The notes below the pieces were generated by a model. The model did no database searches. It saw nothing but the letters and a program-made list of their open reading frames with translations, and had not been told where the DNA came from. Below, in pieces: positions 15,100 to 22,133 of a stretch of DNA of 22,255 bases; within the stretch, counting starts at the first letter, position 1, and each line of letters opens with the position of its first letter. The stretch is taken from the IMG/VR virus record IMGVR_UViG_3300042923_000358, positions 1-22,255 of that record. One strand, given 5' to 3'. This stretch comes from a virus. The position numbers and the translations under genes were made by a program.

Positions 15100-16371
15100 T
15101 TATCCACCAATAGTAGAGGTTGTTGTCGTTGCGCTTGATCCATCAGCATCTTGAGTTAAAAGATGTGTCTGAACAGTATTTGCTACGTTAGACTTAACAA
15201 ATACTTTTGGATTGACAACGATACCATCCATATAGCCATCAAGAACAAGAAGGTTTCCACCTTTAAGTGCCTGTGCGCTATCGTGAGAAACTTGCGTCAA
15301 TGCCATATCTTTCTTGATAGAAATCATATAACCTTGAGCAAAGTTACCAAATAGGACAGTATTTGCAGGCATCCGATCAGAGACATAGAGCGTGCAGCCA
15401 AAGAGTTGATAACCTGGAACCTTACCTACAATCGAACGTAGAACGAGATAAGAACCATCACCATCACGAAGCTTCATAAGACGATTAAATGTCGCACGAT
15501 CCGTTACCCACATAGAACCTGTCAAGTAAACTGGATTGATACCTGCATAAATGTCCATGATAGCTTCGATCAACTGCTCACCATCAACAGTAATGCTCTC
15601 AATATCAGCATCGTTCAGGACACCGCTGAAAGTATCACCTGTATCACCGTTACCATTCAGAATTGCATCTTCCAAACATTTTGCAATGCGACCTGCAAGA
15701 TAAGCAATAGAATAGTTAATTACATCGAATTGTGCATCATTAATTGCCTGATTAGACAACTGCAAAGACGCTGCAACTCTACGCTGTTTCAGAGTTACGA
15801 ACTTGAACTTCGGAGCAGTATCAGCAGCATCCGTTAATTCACCAATCCATGCACCCTGTACTGGTGTCTGTGCATCACCGTCTTCATCTTCACGAACAAC
15901 CTTGATATCACCTGTTGCATTGATACGATTTGCTGCCGCAAAAATCGGTGCAGATTCAGTTACCTTTTGAATGATTTGACCATAGATAGTAGTTGGTACG
16001 AGAACGCCACCACCATTGGACGAATCACCAGATTGTTGTGCCGTTAATGCACGAACCTCTTCACCATCTTGCTGACGCAAATATTGTTCAAATCCACGAA
16101 CTTCAGCTTCAGCATCGAGATCTTTGGCATTACGTTGTTCTTTCTTATCCTTAACAAATTCTACTGTGTCAACAGTTTTTAGCTGTTCATTTACAACAGC
16201 AATAGTCTGATCAATAGAACGAATTTCATCATTAAGTGCTTTCATGCGAGTTGTTTCAGCTTCGTCCATAGAACGAGTTTCTGTAACAACAACTTTATTG
16301 ATCAATTCGTTTGCTTCTTTCTTAGCAGCATTACGTTTTTCAATCAACTTTTTCAGCTTATTTTCAGCCAT
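15100..16371 (-). CDS. Major capsid protein (HK97 fold) with N-terminal delta domain and Thr-rich tail
   Basis: A 423-residue protein that builds the icosahedral shell. Residues 1 to about 105 form a charged coiled-coil delta domain (scaffold), followed by a likely protease cleavage region around residues 105-120 (EEVRALTAQQSGDSSNGGG). The HK97-fold body starts with VLVPTTIYGQIIQKV and continues through QRRVAASLQLSNQAIND (E-loop/spine region) and the C-terminal P and A domain segments (YQLFGCTLYVSDRMP; LFGNFAQGYMI; LLVLDGYMDGIVV). The last 13 residues are Ser/Thr-rich (GSSATTTTSTIGG), matching the end of the major tail protein. The upstream gene encodes the processing protease. Ribosome binding site AAAGGAAGC is strong. 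Confidence 0.96.
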   Translation of the reverse strand: MAENKLKKLIEKRNAAKKEANELINKVVVTETRSMDEAETTRMKALNDEIRSIDQTIAVVNEQLKTVDTVEFVKDKKEQRNAKDLDAEAEVRGFEQYLRQQDGEEVRALTAQQSGDSSNGGGVLVPTTIYGQIIQKVTESAPIFAAANRINATGDIKVVREDEDGDAQTPVQGAWIGELTDAADTAPKFKFVTLKQRRVAASLQLSNQAINDAQFDVINYSIAYLAGRIAKCLEDAILNGNGDTGDTFSGVLNDADIESITVDGEQLIEAIMDIYAGINPVYLTGSMWVTDRATFNRLMKLRDGDGSYLVLRSIVGKVPGYQLFGCTLYVSDRMPANTVLFGNFAQGYMISIKKDMALTQVSHDSAQALKGGNLLVLDGYMDGIVVNPKVFVKSNVANTVQTHLLTQDADGSSATTTTSTIGG

Positions 16372-16407
16372 TGTTAAAAAGCTTCCTTTCGAATTATCAT
16401 ATATAAT

Positions 16408-16423
16408 GACTGAATATTCAGTC
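16408..16423. promoter_or_regulatory. 16-bp perfect palindrome between protease and capsid genes
   Basis: GACTGAATATTCAGTC is its own reverse complement and lies in the short gap between protease stop and capsid ribosome binding site. On the plus strand it is followed by TTTTT, so it could terminate antisense transcription. On the minus strand it could cap the capsid message after RNA cleavage or act as a protein-binding site. Confidence 0.5.
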
Positions 16424-16439
16424 TTTTTAAATCAAAATT

Positions 16440-17438
16440 TTATTCTTGCTTAGTCAAATTCATAAAATCCTCAATTACTTGAGCCATTGCACGATTCTCT
16501 TTTTTCTTGGAATCGTCTTTTGGTTCATCTTTCTTATCTTCAGGTTTGTCTTGATCATCTTTCTGATCATCGGCAGACTTTTGATCTTTCTTATTTTCTT
16601 GCTTTGGTGCATGAGTACCATTCTTGCTATCCTGTTCTGTGTCATTCGTGCCATCTGATTCATCATCATTGCTACGATCTTCAGGATCAGGAGCATTTTT
16701 CATGGCATCCATACACTGTTGGGAACATTGAGCGCATTTATTAACAACATCGATCAATTGATTCATCGTTGAAATAAATTGTTCAGGTGTTGCATCACTT
16801 GGCAACTCTTCTACACTCTCATTGTCATTCATGTTATCCCTCTTTTCAGCTTCAAGTAATTCATTAGGAATTTGTACTACCTTCACTAAATCAAGACCAC
16901 GATTTGACATTGTTTGAATTTCTGATTGCAGATAAGCAGGATTTTTCACAACTGAAACTTCCAAAAGACATAAATCTAAAACTTGTCTTTCAAAAATTCC
17001 ATCTGATCCCCTGTCCCATTGTTCATCAGTTGCTCTAAACCCAAAACTCATATTTGAGAGAATGCCACTTTTGATAAGTTGGTAATAATCCTGTCCCCAA
17101 GTTGTATTTGCGATAGTTGCGGTCATTTTAAGACCTGTATCATCTTCCTGAAGAACCAAAGAACCATTTTTTGTAGAAGCTAGAATTTTGCTGTTATCAT
17201 GTTCAGCCAAAAAATCAATATCAGAAGATGCAGATGAAACTGCTCTTTGAAATGCACCTTTTTGAATTGTTTCTCTAAACTGTCTTCCACCAGAATTTAA
17301 GATCTGTGAAGGTTGACCAGTTTTATTCACATATCCAGAGACAACCATTGATTGAGAATCACTATTGATTGCTCTAATTTCATCAACATTCATTCTCAAT
17401 TCAATTTTGTGTAGCTGTTTACTCTTTTGTGCCATCAT
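16440..17438 (-). CDS. Prohead protease (S78/HK97 type) with charged scaffold-like C-terminal tail
   Basis: The start at 17438 (MMAQKSKQLHK, 332 residues) is preferred over an upstream in-frame ATG at 17501, because GGAAGTG lies just before it and 20 bases of overlap with the portal gene is more usual than 83. Residues about 25-200 match the HK97 prohead protease: VVSGYVNKTG, GAFQRAV, FLAEHD with likely catalytic His80, and NMSFGF with likely catalytic Ser131. It cleaves the capsid delta domain in the prohead. Residues about 205-315 are an unusually acidic/lysine-rich, low-complexity tail (repeats of DQKDD, KKDEPKDD), followed by a short helix. Such tails may act as scaffold and be destroyed on maturation. 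It includes three Cys near 235-242 (CAQCSQQC). Confidence 0.9.
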   Translation of the reverse strand: MMAQKSKQLHKIELRMNVDEIRAINSDSQSMVVSGYVNKTGQPSQILNSGGRQFRETIQKGAFQRAVSSASSDIDFLAEHDNSKILASTKNGSLVLQEDDTGLKMTATIANTTWGQDYYQLIKSGILSNMSFGFRATDEQWDRGSDGIFERQVLDLCLLEVSVVKNPAYLQSEIQTMSNRGLDLVKVVQIPNELLEAEKRDNMNDNESVEELPSDATPEQFISTMNQLIDVVNKCAQCSQQCMDAMKNAPDPEDRSNDDESDGTNDTEQDSKNGTHAPKQENKKDQKSADDQKDDQDKPEDKKDEPKDDSKKKENRAMAQVIEDFMNLTKQE

Positions 17439-18798
17439 GATCACTTCCACTATCTGAATTATCTGATAATTTATCTTTTTTTGCAACTGTTTTTGCATCA
17501 TTTTGAGAATTTTCTGATAAATCTACAGATTGTGACTGTCCAGATGGCGTTTGCATCGTATTTGGAATAATCATTTTGTTTGTATTTGGATCGAACAGAA
17601 CAGATCCAGTCGTAAACATGAAATAATCGTTCTTCATAATCTTTGGATAACCTAATTTAACTCTAGCTTCATCCAATGAAATTAAACCACCATTGTATTT
17701 ACTAACAACATTGGCAGTTTTCTCTTTATCTGTCACCTGCAACAGAGCAGTAGTGTCAAATTTGAAGGAGATTCCATCAGATTTTTCCTCTTCAAGTAGT
17801 AAAAATTTGTTTAATGAAGATTCAATGCCCATTAAGATTGGCGCTAAAGTATATTTCAAAAAATACAAGTCACTTTGTTCGTTAGCAGCGTATTTATTGG
17901 CTGCCACATTGATCATCGTTTCAGGAACATTAAAAATTCTTGCTACATCAGATAACTGTCTAGCTTGCGTCTCTTTTAGCTGTAATTCATCAGGATTCAA
18001 TGAAATTGGCTTATATTCAAGACCATTTTCCAAGACAACAACCTTTAAAGCGTTTTTTACACCTGAATAAAGGCTATTCCATTGGCTTCTAATATGATTT
18101 GCTGAATCTTTCATTAATTTTCCTGCTGTTGTCAACATACCAACAGGCAAACTACCATTTTCCAAAATTGATTTTGAATATTGTTGACTATTTAGCATTT
18201 CTTGCAAGATATCTTGATTATCTTGAATAATACCACTTGATGTAACACCATCAATTGAATTTCTCAAACAGCTAAACAGTTCATAGGGAATAAATTCATA
18301 CCTTCCTGATTGATTATTCAACTGAATTTCATAAGTAATTTTATATCCATTAGTTACATACTTCACAACTGTAATGTCTTTTGTATCCAGTGGATAAATA
18401 CCCATAATTTCGTTTAAATTTCTTTCAATTTTGGAATATGTTGCACCATATAATAAATAGTCACTTGCCCATTTCTTTTTAAGATCAAATCCAGTCATAG
18501 TGTCATTTGGTTCATCATTAATTAAATTAACAACTTCATCATCAATTTCTTCATAAGAATCTGTTGTAGGATCTTTTCTTAATTTCCGAATGGGCATTTG
18601 AGCAATTGCACCACAAATTAATTCATGTGCTGCTGCAACAGCAGGTATAGACATTGCTTGTTCTTTACTAACAGGAGAACTTTTTCCGAACAAAGCCATA
18701 AACGGATGTGTAACACCACTATCATACGAATAAGAATCAACTTTTTTTGTTGTATTCTGATTATTCAGTAAACTTTTTATAATATTTGACCATGCCAC
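17419..18798 (-). CDS. Portal protein (HK97 family)
   Basis: A 459-residue protein that forms the dodecameric DNA entry channel at one capsid vertex. The pattern is of HK97-type portals: an N-terminal region with SKEQAMSIPAVAAAHELICGAIAQMP, a DLKKKWASDYLLYGATYSKIER segment, a central stem helix region with SVASKYN-like NVVSKYNGGLISLDEAR, and a flexible polar C-terminal tail rich in Ser, Asp and Gln. Length is normal for the family. It lies between the large terminase and prohead protease, as expected, and overlaps the protease gene. Confidence 0.95.
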   Translation of the reverse strand: MAWSNIIKSLLNNQNTTKKVDSYSYDSGVTHPFMALFGKSSPVSKEQAMSIPAVAAAHELICGAIAQMPIRKLRKDPTTDSYEEIDDEVVNLINDEPNDTMTGFDLKKKWASDYLLYGATYSKIERNLNEIMGIYPLDTKDITVVKYVTNGYKITYEIQLNNQSGRYEFIPYELFSCLRNSIDGVTSSGIIQDNQDILQEMLNSQQYSKSILENGSLPVGMLTTAGKLMKDSANHIRSQWNSLYSGVKNALKVVVLENGLEYKPISLNPDELQLKETQARQLSDVARIFNVPETMINVAANKYAANEQSDLYFLKYTLAPILMGIESSLNKFLLLEEEKSDGISFKFDTTALLQVTDKEKTANVVSKYNGGLISLDEARVKLGYPKIMKNDYFMFTTGSVLFDPNTNKMIIPNTMQTPSGQSQSVDLSENSQNDAKTVAKKDKLSDNSDSGSDHDGTKE

Positions 18799-18816
18799 GC
18801 TGTATTTCCTTCTCTC

Positions 18817-20532
18817 TTACCCCAAGACGATCAACGAATCATCTGATTCAGCAGGTTCGCCCTCTTCTGCAATTCTATTTTGCCACAAAACCATAGCATC
18901 GATCAACGCTGCAAGCATATCAATTTTTCCATTTGACTTCTTTTTATTGACCATTCCATTCAATTGATCATCATAAGTCACTCTAGCATTTGCTACGTTG
19001 TTTTCAAATAAATCATTCTGTTCATAGGCAAATTTCTTACTCAAAATAGATTCTTTTAATAATTTTGTCGCAGGATGAAGAACTCCATTTCTCTGCATAA
19101 CTTCTACTGTGTCATATCCTTCAGCTAACCATTTATTTGCTGAAGAAATGGCATTGTATCTATCATAAGCAATACCTAACACATTCACACCATATTTATT
19201 TTCAAGATTTGATACAAAAGATTCTATAAATTGATAGCTTACTACTCGATCCCCACAAGCAAAACACCATTTATTACGCTCATATTGCCTATAATCAATA
19301 CGTTCAACCTTTGTCTTCTCTTCTTCTCGATCAGCAGGGAAAAATGCCCATGTTTTTGCAACGAATATTTGCTGCATTGGATCATAAGTTACCATGCTAA
19401 TACCACAATTATCAAAAGACATTGCTAAATCTGCGCCCAAATAAACGTCCTTCCCATACCAATCAAATTCATTTTTCAATTTGCATTGGATTAAATCATC
19501 ATGGCTAACAAAAATTTCTGTATCATCACCATCAACAAATATGTTCAGGTGCTTAGTTAGAAAGTTTTTACGTTTATTTGGCATATCAATGGCATCTTGA
19601 CGCTGTTGTTTTAAATATTCCAAGTTATCAGATATATCAATCGCTAATGGATTTGCCTGTACTAATGTTTTATCTGAAGTCCAATCTTTAGGATCATCAG
19701 GCATATAAAGCAAGGCAAATACTGTATCATTGTGTTTGATACCATCAATAAGCTGCTTACAATACTCTACTTCTTCTGTCATAGGATTATTTATCGTGTC
19801 ATATGCAGTAGAAATTAAAATTCCTGTACGATTTAACATGTTCATTTGGCTAGATTGCATGGCATCAATTGGATAACGATTTCTCAATGCACCTACTTCA
19901 TCGGCTACAAACACATTGGCTTTACGACCATCCATTCTGTTATCAGAAGTCGCCAATGGTTGAAACTTAGAGTGATTCAGTACACATTGTACATCTGCTT
20001 TATGAATAATAAAATGCTTGCTTAACATTGGAGAAGAGGAAATCATTTGATTGATCTCTTTTTTAACCAGTGTAGACAATTCCTTATCAGGTGCAACAGA
20101 ATAAAACTCTGAAAATTGTGGCTCTAGCAGCAATAACAACACAAAGATCAATCCTACCAAGAAAGTTTTTCCTGATTTACGACCAATAAGCAGCACACTT
20201 GTTTCATATCTTCTTTTCTCTGATCGATCCTTATGTTTCCAACATAGGGCATTAATAATAAAGAACCATTGAAATTCAGCTAGTGAATCATGGACTGTCT
20301 CACCTGCTCTTAATCCAGTAGCCATATTTATATAGTTTGTCATTTCAGTAATGTGGTCTACTTCATCAAGATCCAAAAAATATTTAAAAGGTGCTTCATC
20401 TTGATTTTTCACATCATCAATAAATTGCTGACATACTTTAATGACATATTTATTTGCTTCAATTTTTTTGTTTACAACTTTTTCTGCATAGATATAGGCA
20501 GGATGTTGTTTAAACTCTTCAATGTCCCCCAT
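18817..20532 (-). CDS. terL: Terminase large subunit (ATPase/nuclease)
   Basis: A 571-residue packaging motor. The ATPase part carries a Walker A variant GRKSGKT (residues 117-123) and Walker B VFVADE (Asp211, Glu212). The RNase H-like nuclease carries likely metal ligands at Asp368 (YLGADLA), Asp457 (AYDRY) and Asp538/Asp545 (KIDMLAALIDAM). It resembles the terminase-1 family paired with P27-type small subunits. It converts concatemeric DNA to packaged genomes; the nearby HNH nuclease favours cos-type cutting. The ATG at 20532 has AAGGATG about 12 bases upstream, a longer spacing than for its neighbours. It is separated from the small subunit by a tRNA-like gene and a hairpin, where most phages have these genes abutting. 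Confidence 0.97.
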   Translation of the reverse strand: MGDIEEFKQHPAYIYAEKVVNKKIEANKYVIKVCQQFIDDVKNQDEAPFKYFLDLDEVDHITEMTNYINMATGLRAGETVHDSLAEFQWFFIINALCWKHKDRSEKRRYETSVLLIGRKSGKTFLVGLIFVLLLLLEPQFSEFYSVAPDKELSTLVKKEINQMISSSPMLSKHFIIHKADVQCVLNHSKFQPLATSDNRMDGRKANVFVADEVGALRNRYPIDAMQSSQMNMLNRTGILISTAYDTINNPMTEEVEYCKQLIDGIKHNDTVFALLYMPDDPKDWTSDKTLVQANPLAIDISDNLEYLKQQRQDAIDMPNKRKNFLTKHLNIFVDGDDTEIFVSHDDLIQCKLKNEFDWYGKDVYLGADLAMSFDNCGISMVTYDPMQQIFVAKTWAFFPADREEEKTKVERIDYRQYERNKWCFACGDRVVSYQFIESFVSNLENKYGVNVLGIAYDRYNAISSANKWLAEGYDTVEVMQRNGVLHPATKLLKESILSKKFAYEQNDLFENNVANARVTYDDQLNGMVNKKKSNGKIDMLAALIDAMVLWQNRIAEEGEPAESDDSLIVLG

Positions 20533-20554
20533 TGCAATTACACATCCTTAAATT

Positions 20555-20610
20555 TAAAAAAATCCTTATCTGTCATTTTTTGTTAATCGGGAGAACCAAA
20601 CAGATAAGGA
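20555..20610 (-). terminator. Terminator-like hairpin upstream of terL
   Basis: On the minus strand TCCTTATCTGT (20610-20600) pairs perfectly with ACAGATAAGGA (20573-20563) over 11 bases, with a 26-base loop, followed directly by a run of seven T. It lies 10 bases after the tRNA-like gene and before terL. It could end the tRNA transcript. The long loop makes it weaker than the Dit/Tal terminator. Confidence 0.55.
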
Positions 20611-20620
20611 AATAAATAAC

Positions 20621-20691
20621 GGTAGATAAGGGAATCGAACCCTTGTTTTGTAATAGACGGTTACATGTAATTACCATTATACTAATCCACC
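20621..20691 (-). tRNA. tRNA-Asp(GTC)-like gene with atypical anticodon loop
   Basis: The minus strand folds as a complete 71-base cloverleaf. The acceptor stem GGTGGAT/ATCTACC has seven pairs (one G-T). There is a short D arm with GG in the loop, and a perfect anticodon stem TGTAA/TTACA around loop CCGTCTA. A 4-base variable region follows, then T stem AAGGG/CCCTT with loop TTCGATT. The base after the acceptor is G, as the tRNA-Asp discriminator; CCA is not encoded. The central triplet is GTC, and G2-C71, G10 and G73 also fit Asp identity. Against normal function, position 33 is C instead of the near-invariant U, and position 37 is U instead of a purine. It may be functional, a pseudogene, or have another job. 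It sits between terS and terL. Confidence 0.82.
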
Positions 20692-20714
20692 ATAATAGGG
20701 ACATACCCTATCAA

Positions 20715-21215
20715 CTATTTTTTTGCTTGCTTGACAAGTTGCATTACAGGATCTTCATCTTCCTCTTTCTTCTGCATTTTTGCACCTGCTAATTGTGCTC
20801 TAGATGCAGGAGAAAGACCTAATTGAGTACACAACGCTCTGAATTGGGACAAATAAACATTTTTTGCATGTACCATTGGATGCTCTTGTTTTTTTGGATT
20901 TCCATATCTATCCTGTGTCACAATCATAATATCCTCTTCATTGAGAATCTCTTGCGCTCTTTTTAATTTACTTAGACAGTCTGCTGTTTGCTCTAGAATA
21001 GGTACATCCAAGTTACATAATAGATCACTAATCTCTAACTCACTCACAAGAAATTTGTAATACTCTTTCCCAACATCATCTAATGATTCTGGAACATTTG
21101 CTAACTTGTCAGCATTTCCTTTTAATTTCTGTTCCTCTTCTGCTCTCTCTGCTAAATCAGTTTTGGATTCTGATTTTCCTTGTTTAAGTAAAGCAGGTTT
21201 TCTAGGTCTTGCCAT
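20715..21215 (-). CDS. terS: Terminase small subunit (P27 family)
   Basis: A 166-residue DNA-recognition subunit of the packaging terminase. It matches the P27 / terminase_4 family: a basic N terminus (MARPRKP), the segment PESLDDVGKEYYKFLVSEL, a central helical region, a DRYGNPKKQEHPMV segment, and the hallmark LGLSPASRAQLA near the C terminus, followed by a Lys/Glu-rich tail. It should bind cos DNA and regulate the large subunit. It follows the HNH gene by a few bases and is separated from terL by a tRNA-like gene. Confidence 0.93.
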   Translation of the reverse strand: MARPRKPALLKQGKSESKTDLAERAEEEQKLKGNADKLANVPESLDDVGKEYYKFLVSELEISDLLCNLDVPILEQTADCLSKLKRAQEILNEEDIMIVTQDRYGNPKKQEHPMVHAKNVYLSQFRALCTQLGLSPASRAQLAGAKMQKKEEDEDPVMQLVKQAKK

Positions 21216-21227
21216 TTAGACACCCTC

Positions 21228-21659
21228 TTACAAAAAATACTCTTGGTTTCTTTCTTCAGGCGACCATTCAAAATCAATGCCACTTAATCCCAATTCCAAG
21301 TTGCATTTCTTGCAAGTGGTAACAAGATTGTCCTCTTCAAATACCAATTCAGGATAGATTGCCCTTGGCTTAATATGGTGTACCTGAAGATCTTCTTGAT
21401 TCACAACACCAAATTTTTTATAACAACGAATGCATTTATGACCATCGAGATCCATAATGCGACTTCTTAATTTTCTCCATTTTGTGCTATTTAATATTTT
21501 TTGTGTATCTTTGTTGTTCTTGTACCAAAGACGTTTTCTCTCGTTGTATTTCTTTTTCCATGCTTCAGTGCGTTTCTTTTTGCATATACAATCTTGTCCA
21601 GAGACTACTAATCTGCCACAGTGAGGACACGTATATTTCCTATTGCTCATTTTCATCAT
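21228..21659 (-). CDS. HNH endonuclease (terminase-associated)
   Basis: A 143-residue protein with an N-terminal zinc-ribbon-like CPHCG (Cys11, Cys14) and CIC (Cys24, Cys26), a basic helix, then an HNH nuclease: CIRC (Cys76, Cys79), LQVHHIKPRA (His94, His95), EEDNLVTTCKKCN (Asn111, Cys116, Cys119, Asn120). The four HNH-domain cysteines should bind structural zinc. HNH proteins adjacent to the terminase genes are known to be required for cos-site cleavage in several cos-type phages (Kala et al., HK97 and relatives), and that is the most likely role here. The start could be the ATG at 21659, 21656 or 21650; none has a strong ribosome binding site, which suggests coupling to the overlapping upstream gene. 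Confidence 0.9.
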   Translation of the reverse strand: MMKMSNRKYTCPHCGRLVVSGQDCICKKKRTEAWKKKYNERKRLWYKNNKDTQKILNSTKWRKLRSRIMDLDGHKCIRCYKKFGVVNQEDLQVHHIKPRAIYPELVFEEDNLVTTCKKCNLELGLSGIDFEWSPEERNQEYFL

Positions 21660-21792
21660 CGATTACTTGACCAGATTCATCAGTAGTAATCTTATTCCCA
21701 CAGAGATCGCATTCATAAAGTTTAGTAACACCAAAATCAGCAACAAAATGTGCAGATGCAAAACAGTGTGGGCAAATAATTACATCTTCCAT
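21640..21792 (-). CDS. Small zinc-ribbon protein (50 residues)
   Basis: A 50-residue ORF from ATG at 21792 to TAG at 21640, the first gene of the late operon. GGAG lies 9 bases upstream. It holds two Cys pairs, Cys7-Pro-His-Cys10 and Cys28-Asp-Leu-Cys31, an 18-residue-spaced zinc ribbon, followed by an acidic tail (DESGQVIDDENEQ). It overlaps the HNH gene by 20 bases, so the two are probably coupled. It may bind nucleic acid or a protein such as the HNH nuclease or RNA polymerase; its function is unknown. CPHC also begins the HNH protein, so both may share a binding mode. Confidence 0.75.
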   Translation of the reverse strand: MEDVIICPHCFASAHFVADFGVTKLYECDLCGNKITTDESGQVIDDENEQ

Positions 21793-21824
21793 GACTAAAA
21801 ACTCCATTCCTTTATTTCACTTAT

Positions 21825-21853
21825 ACTATATCATTGTTTGAATTTTCTGACAA
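21825..21853 (-). promoter_or_regulatory. Late operon promoter
   Basis: On the minus strand TTGTCA (21853-21848), a 17-base spacer, and TATAGT (21830-21825), with TGA directly before the -10 as an extended -10 element. It lies about 30 bases upstream of the first late gene's start codon. The near-consensus boxes suggest it can be used by the host vegetative sigma factor. No activator site was recognised. Confidence 0.72.
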
Positions 21854-21877
21854 TAGAAATAGTTTTAATTAATATAG

Positions 21878-21905
21878 TTGACATTATTATTTTTTTAGAT
21901 ATAAG
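21878..21905 (+). promoter_or_regulatory. Divergent rightward promoter
   Basis: TTGACA (21878-21883), a 16-base spacer and TATAAG (21900-21905) on the plus strand, about 24 bases from the -35 box of the late promoter. It should drive the small genes at 21936 and beyond. The two promoters are back to back, with an AT-rich segment between them containing TTAATTAA. Confidence 0.65.
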
Positions 21906-21935
21906 AGTGATGATAAATGAAGAAGGTGGAAATAA

Positions 21936-22133
21936 ATGGAACAAGGCGCACATGTTACGATTAAATTCGAAGATGGATCAACAGAAAATTATTTCATTAA
22001 TCTTGTGAATGCAGATGTAGATGTTCTTGATTTATCAACTGAAGATCTAGTTGAACTGGTTAAAATCCATCGTGATAGTGCAGGGAAAAATGAGGTTCCA
22101 TTCACTATTATTGCAACGGAGCGTGATGCATGA
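21936..22133 (+). CDS. Small acidic protein of unknown function (65 residues)
   Basis: A 65-residue plus-strand ORF divergent from the late operon, with AAGGTGG 6 bases before the ATG and a TTGACA promoter upstream. The protein starts with a beta pattern (VTIKFEDGSTENYFINLV), then an acidic helix (LSTEDLVELVKIHRDSAG) and a last strand (PFTIIATERD). I do not recognise the family. It could be a small regulatory or host-takeover protein; there is no helix-turn-helix, signal peptide or metal motif. Its stop overlaps the next start (ATGA). Confidence 0.72.
   Translation: MEQGAHVTIKFEDGSTENYFINLVNADVDVLDLSTEDLVELVKIHRDSAGKNEVPFTIIATERDA

Noticed and set aside
16446-16744. Plus-strand and alternative minus-strand ORFs over the protease tail
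   Set aside because: Produced by Asp/Lys-rich low-complexity codons of the protease C terminus; no start signals.
17439-17501. Upstream in-frame start of the prohead protease
   Set aside because: It would add 21 residues with no family similarity, increase overlap with the portal gene, and has a poorer ribosome binding site than the ATG at 17438.
20621-20691. Reading the tRNA as an amber suppressor (CTA after a T in the loop)
   Set aside because: It would need an asymmetric anticodon loop with no bases after the anticodon. The perfect 5-bp stem places GTC in the anticodon position.
21660-21935. cos site near the HNH/terminase genes
   Set aside because: The gene set favours a cos phage, but no recognisable cohesive-end sequence or repeat array could be identified by eye.
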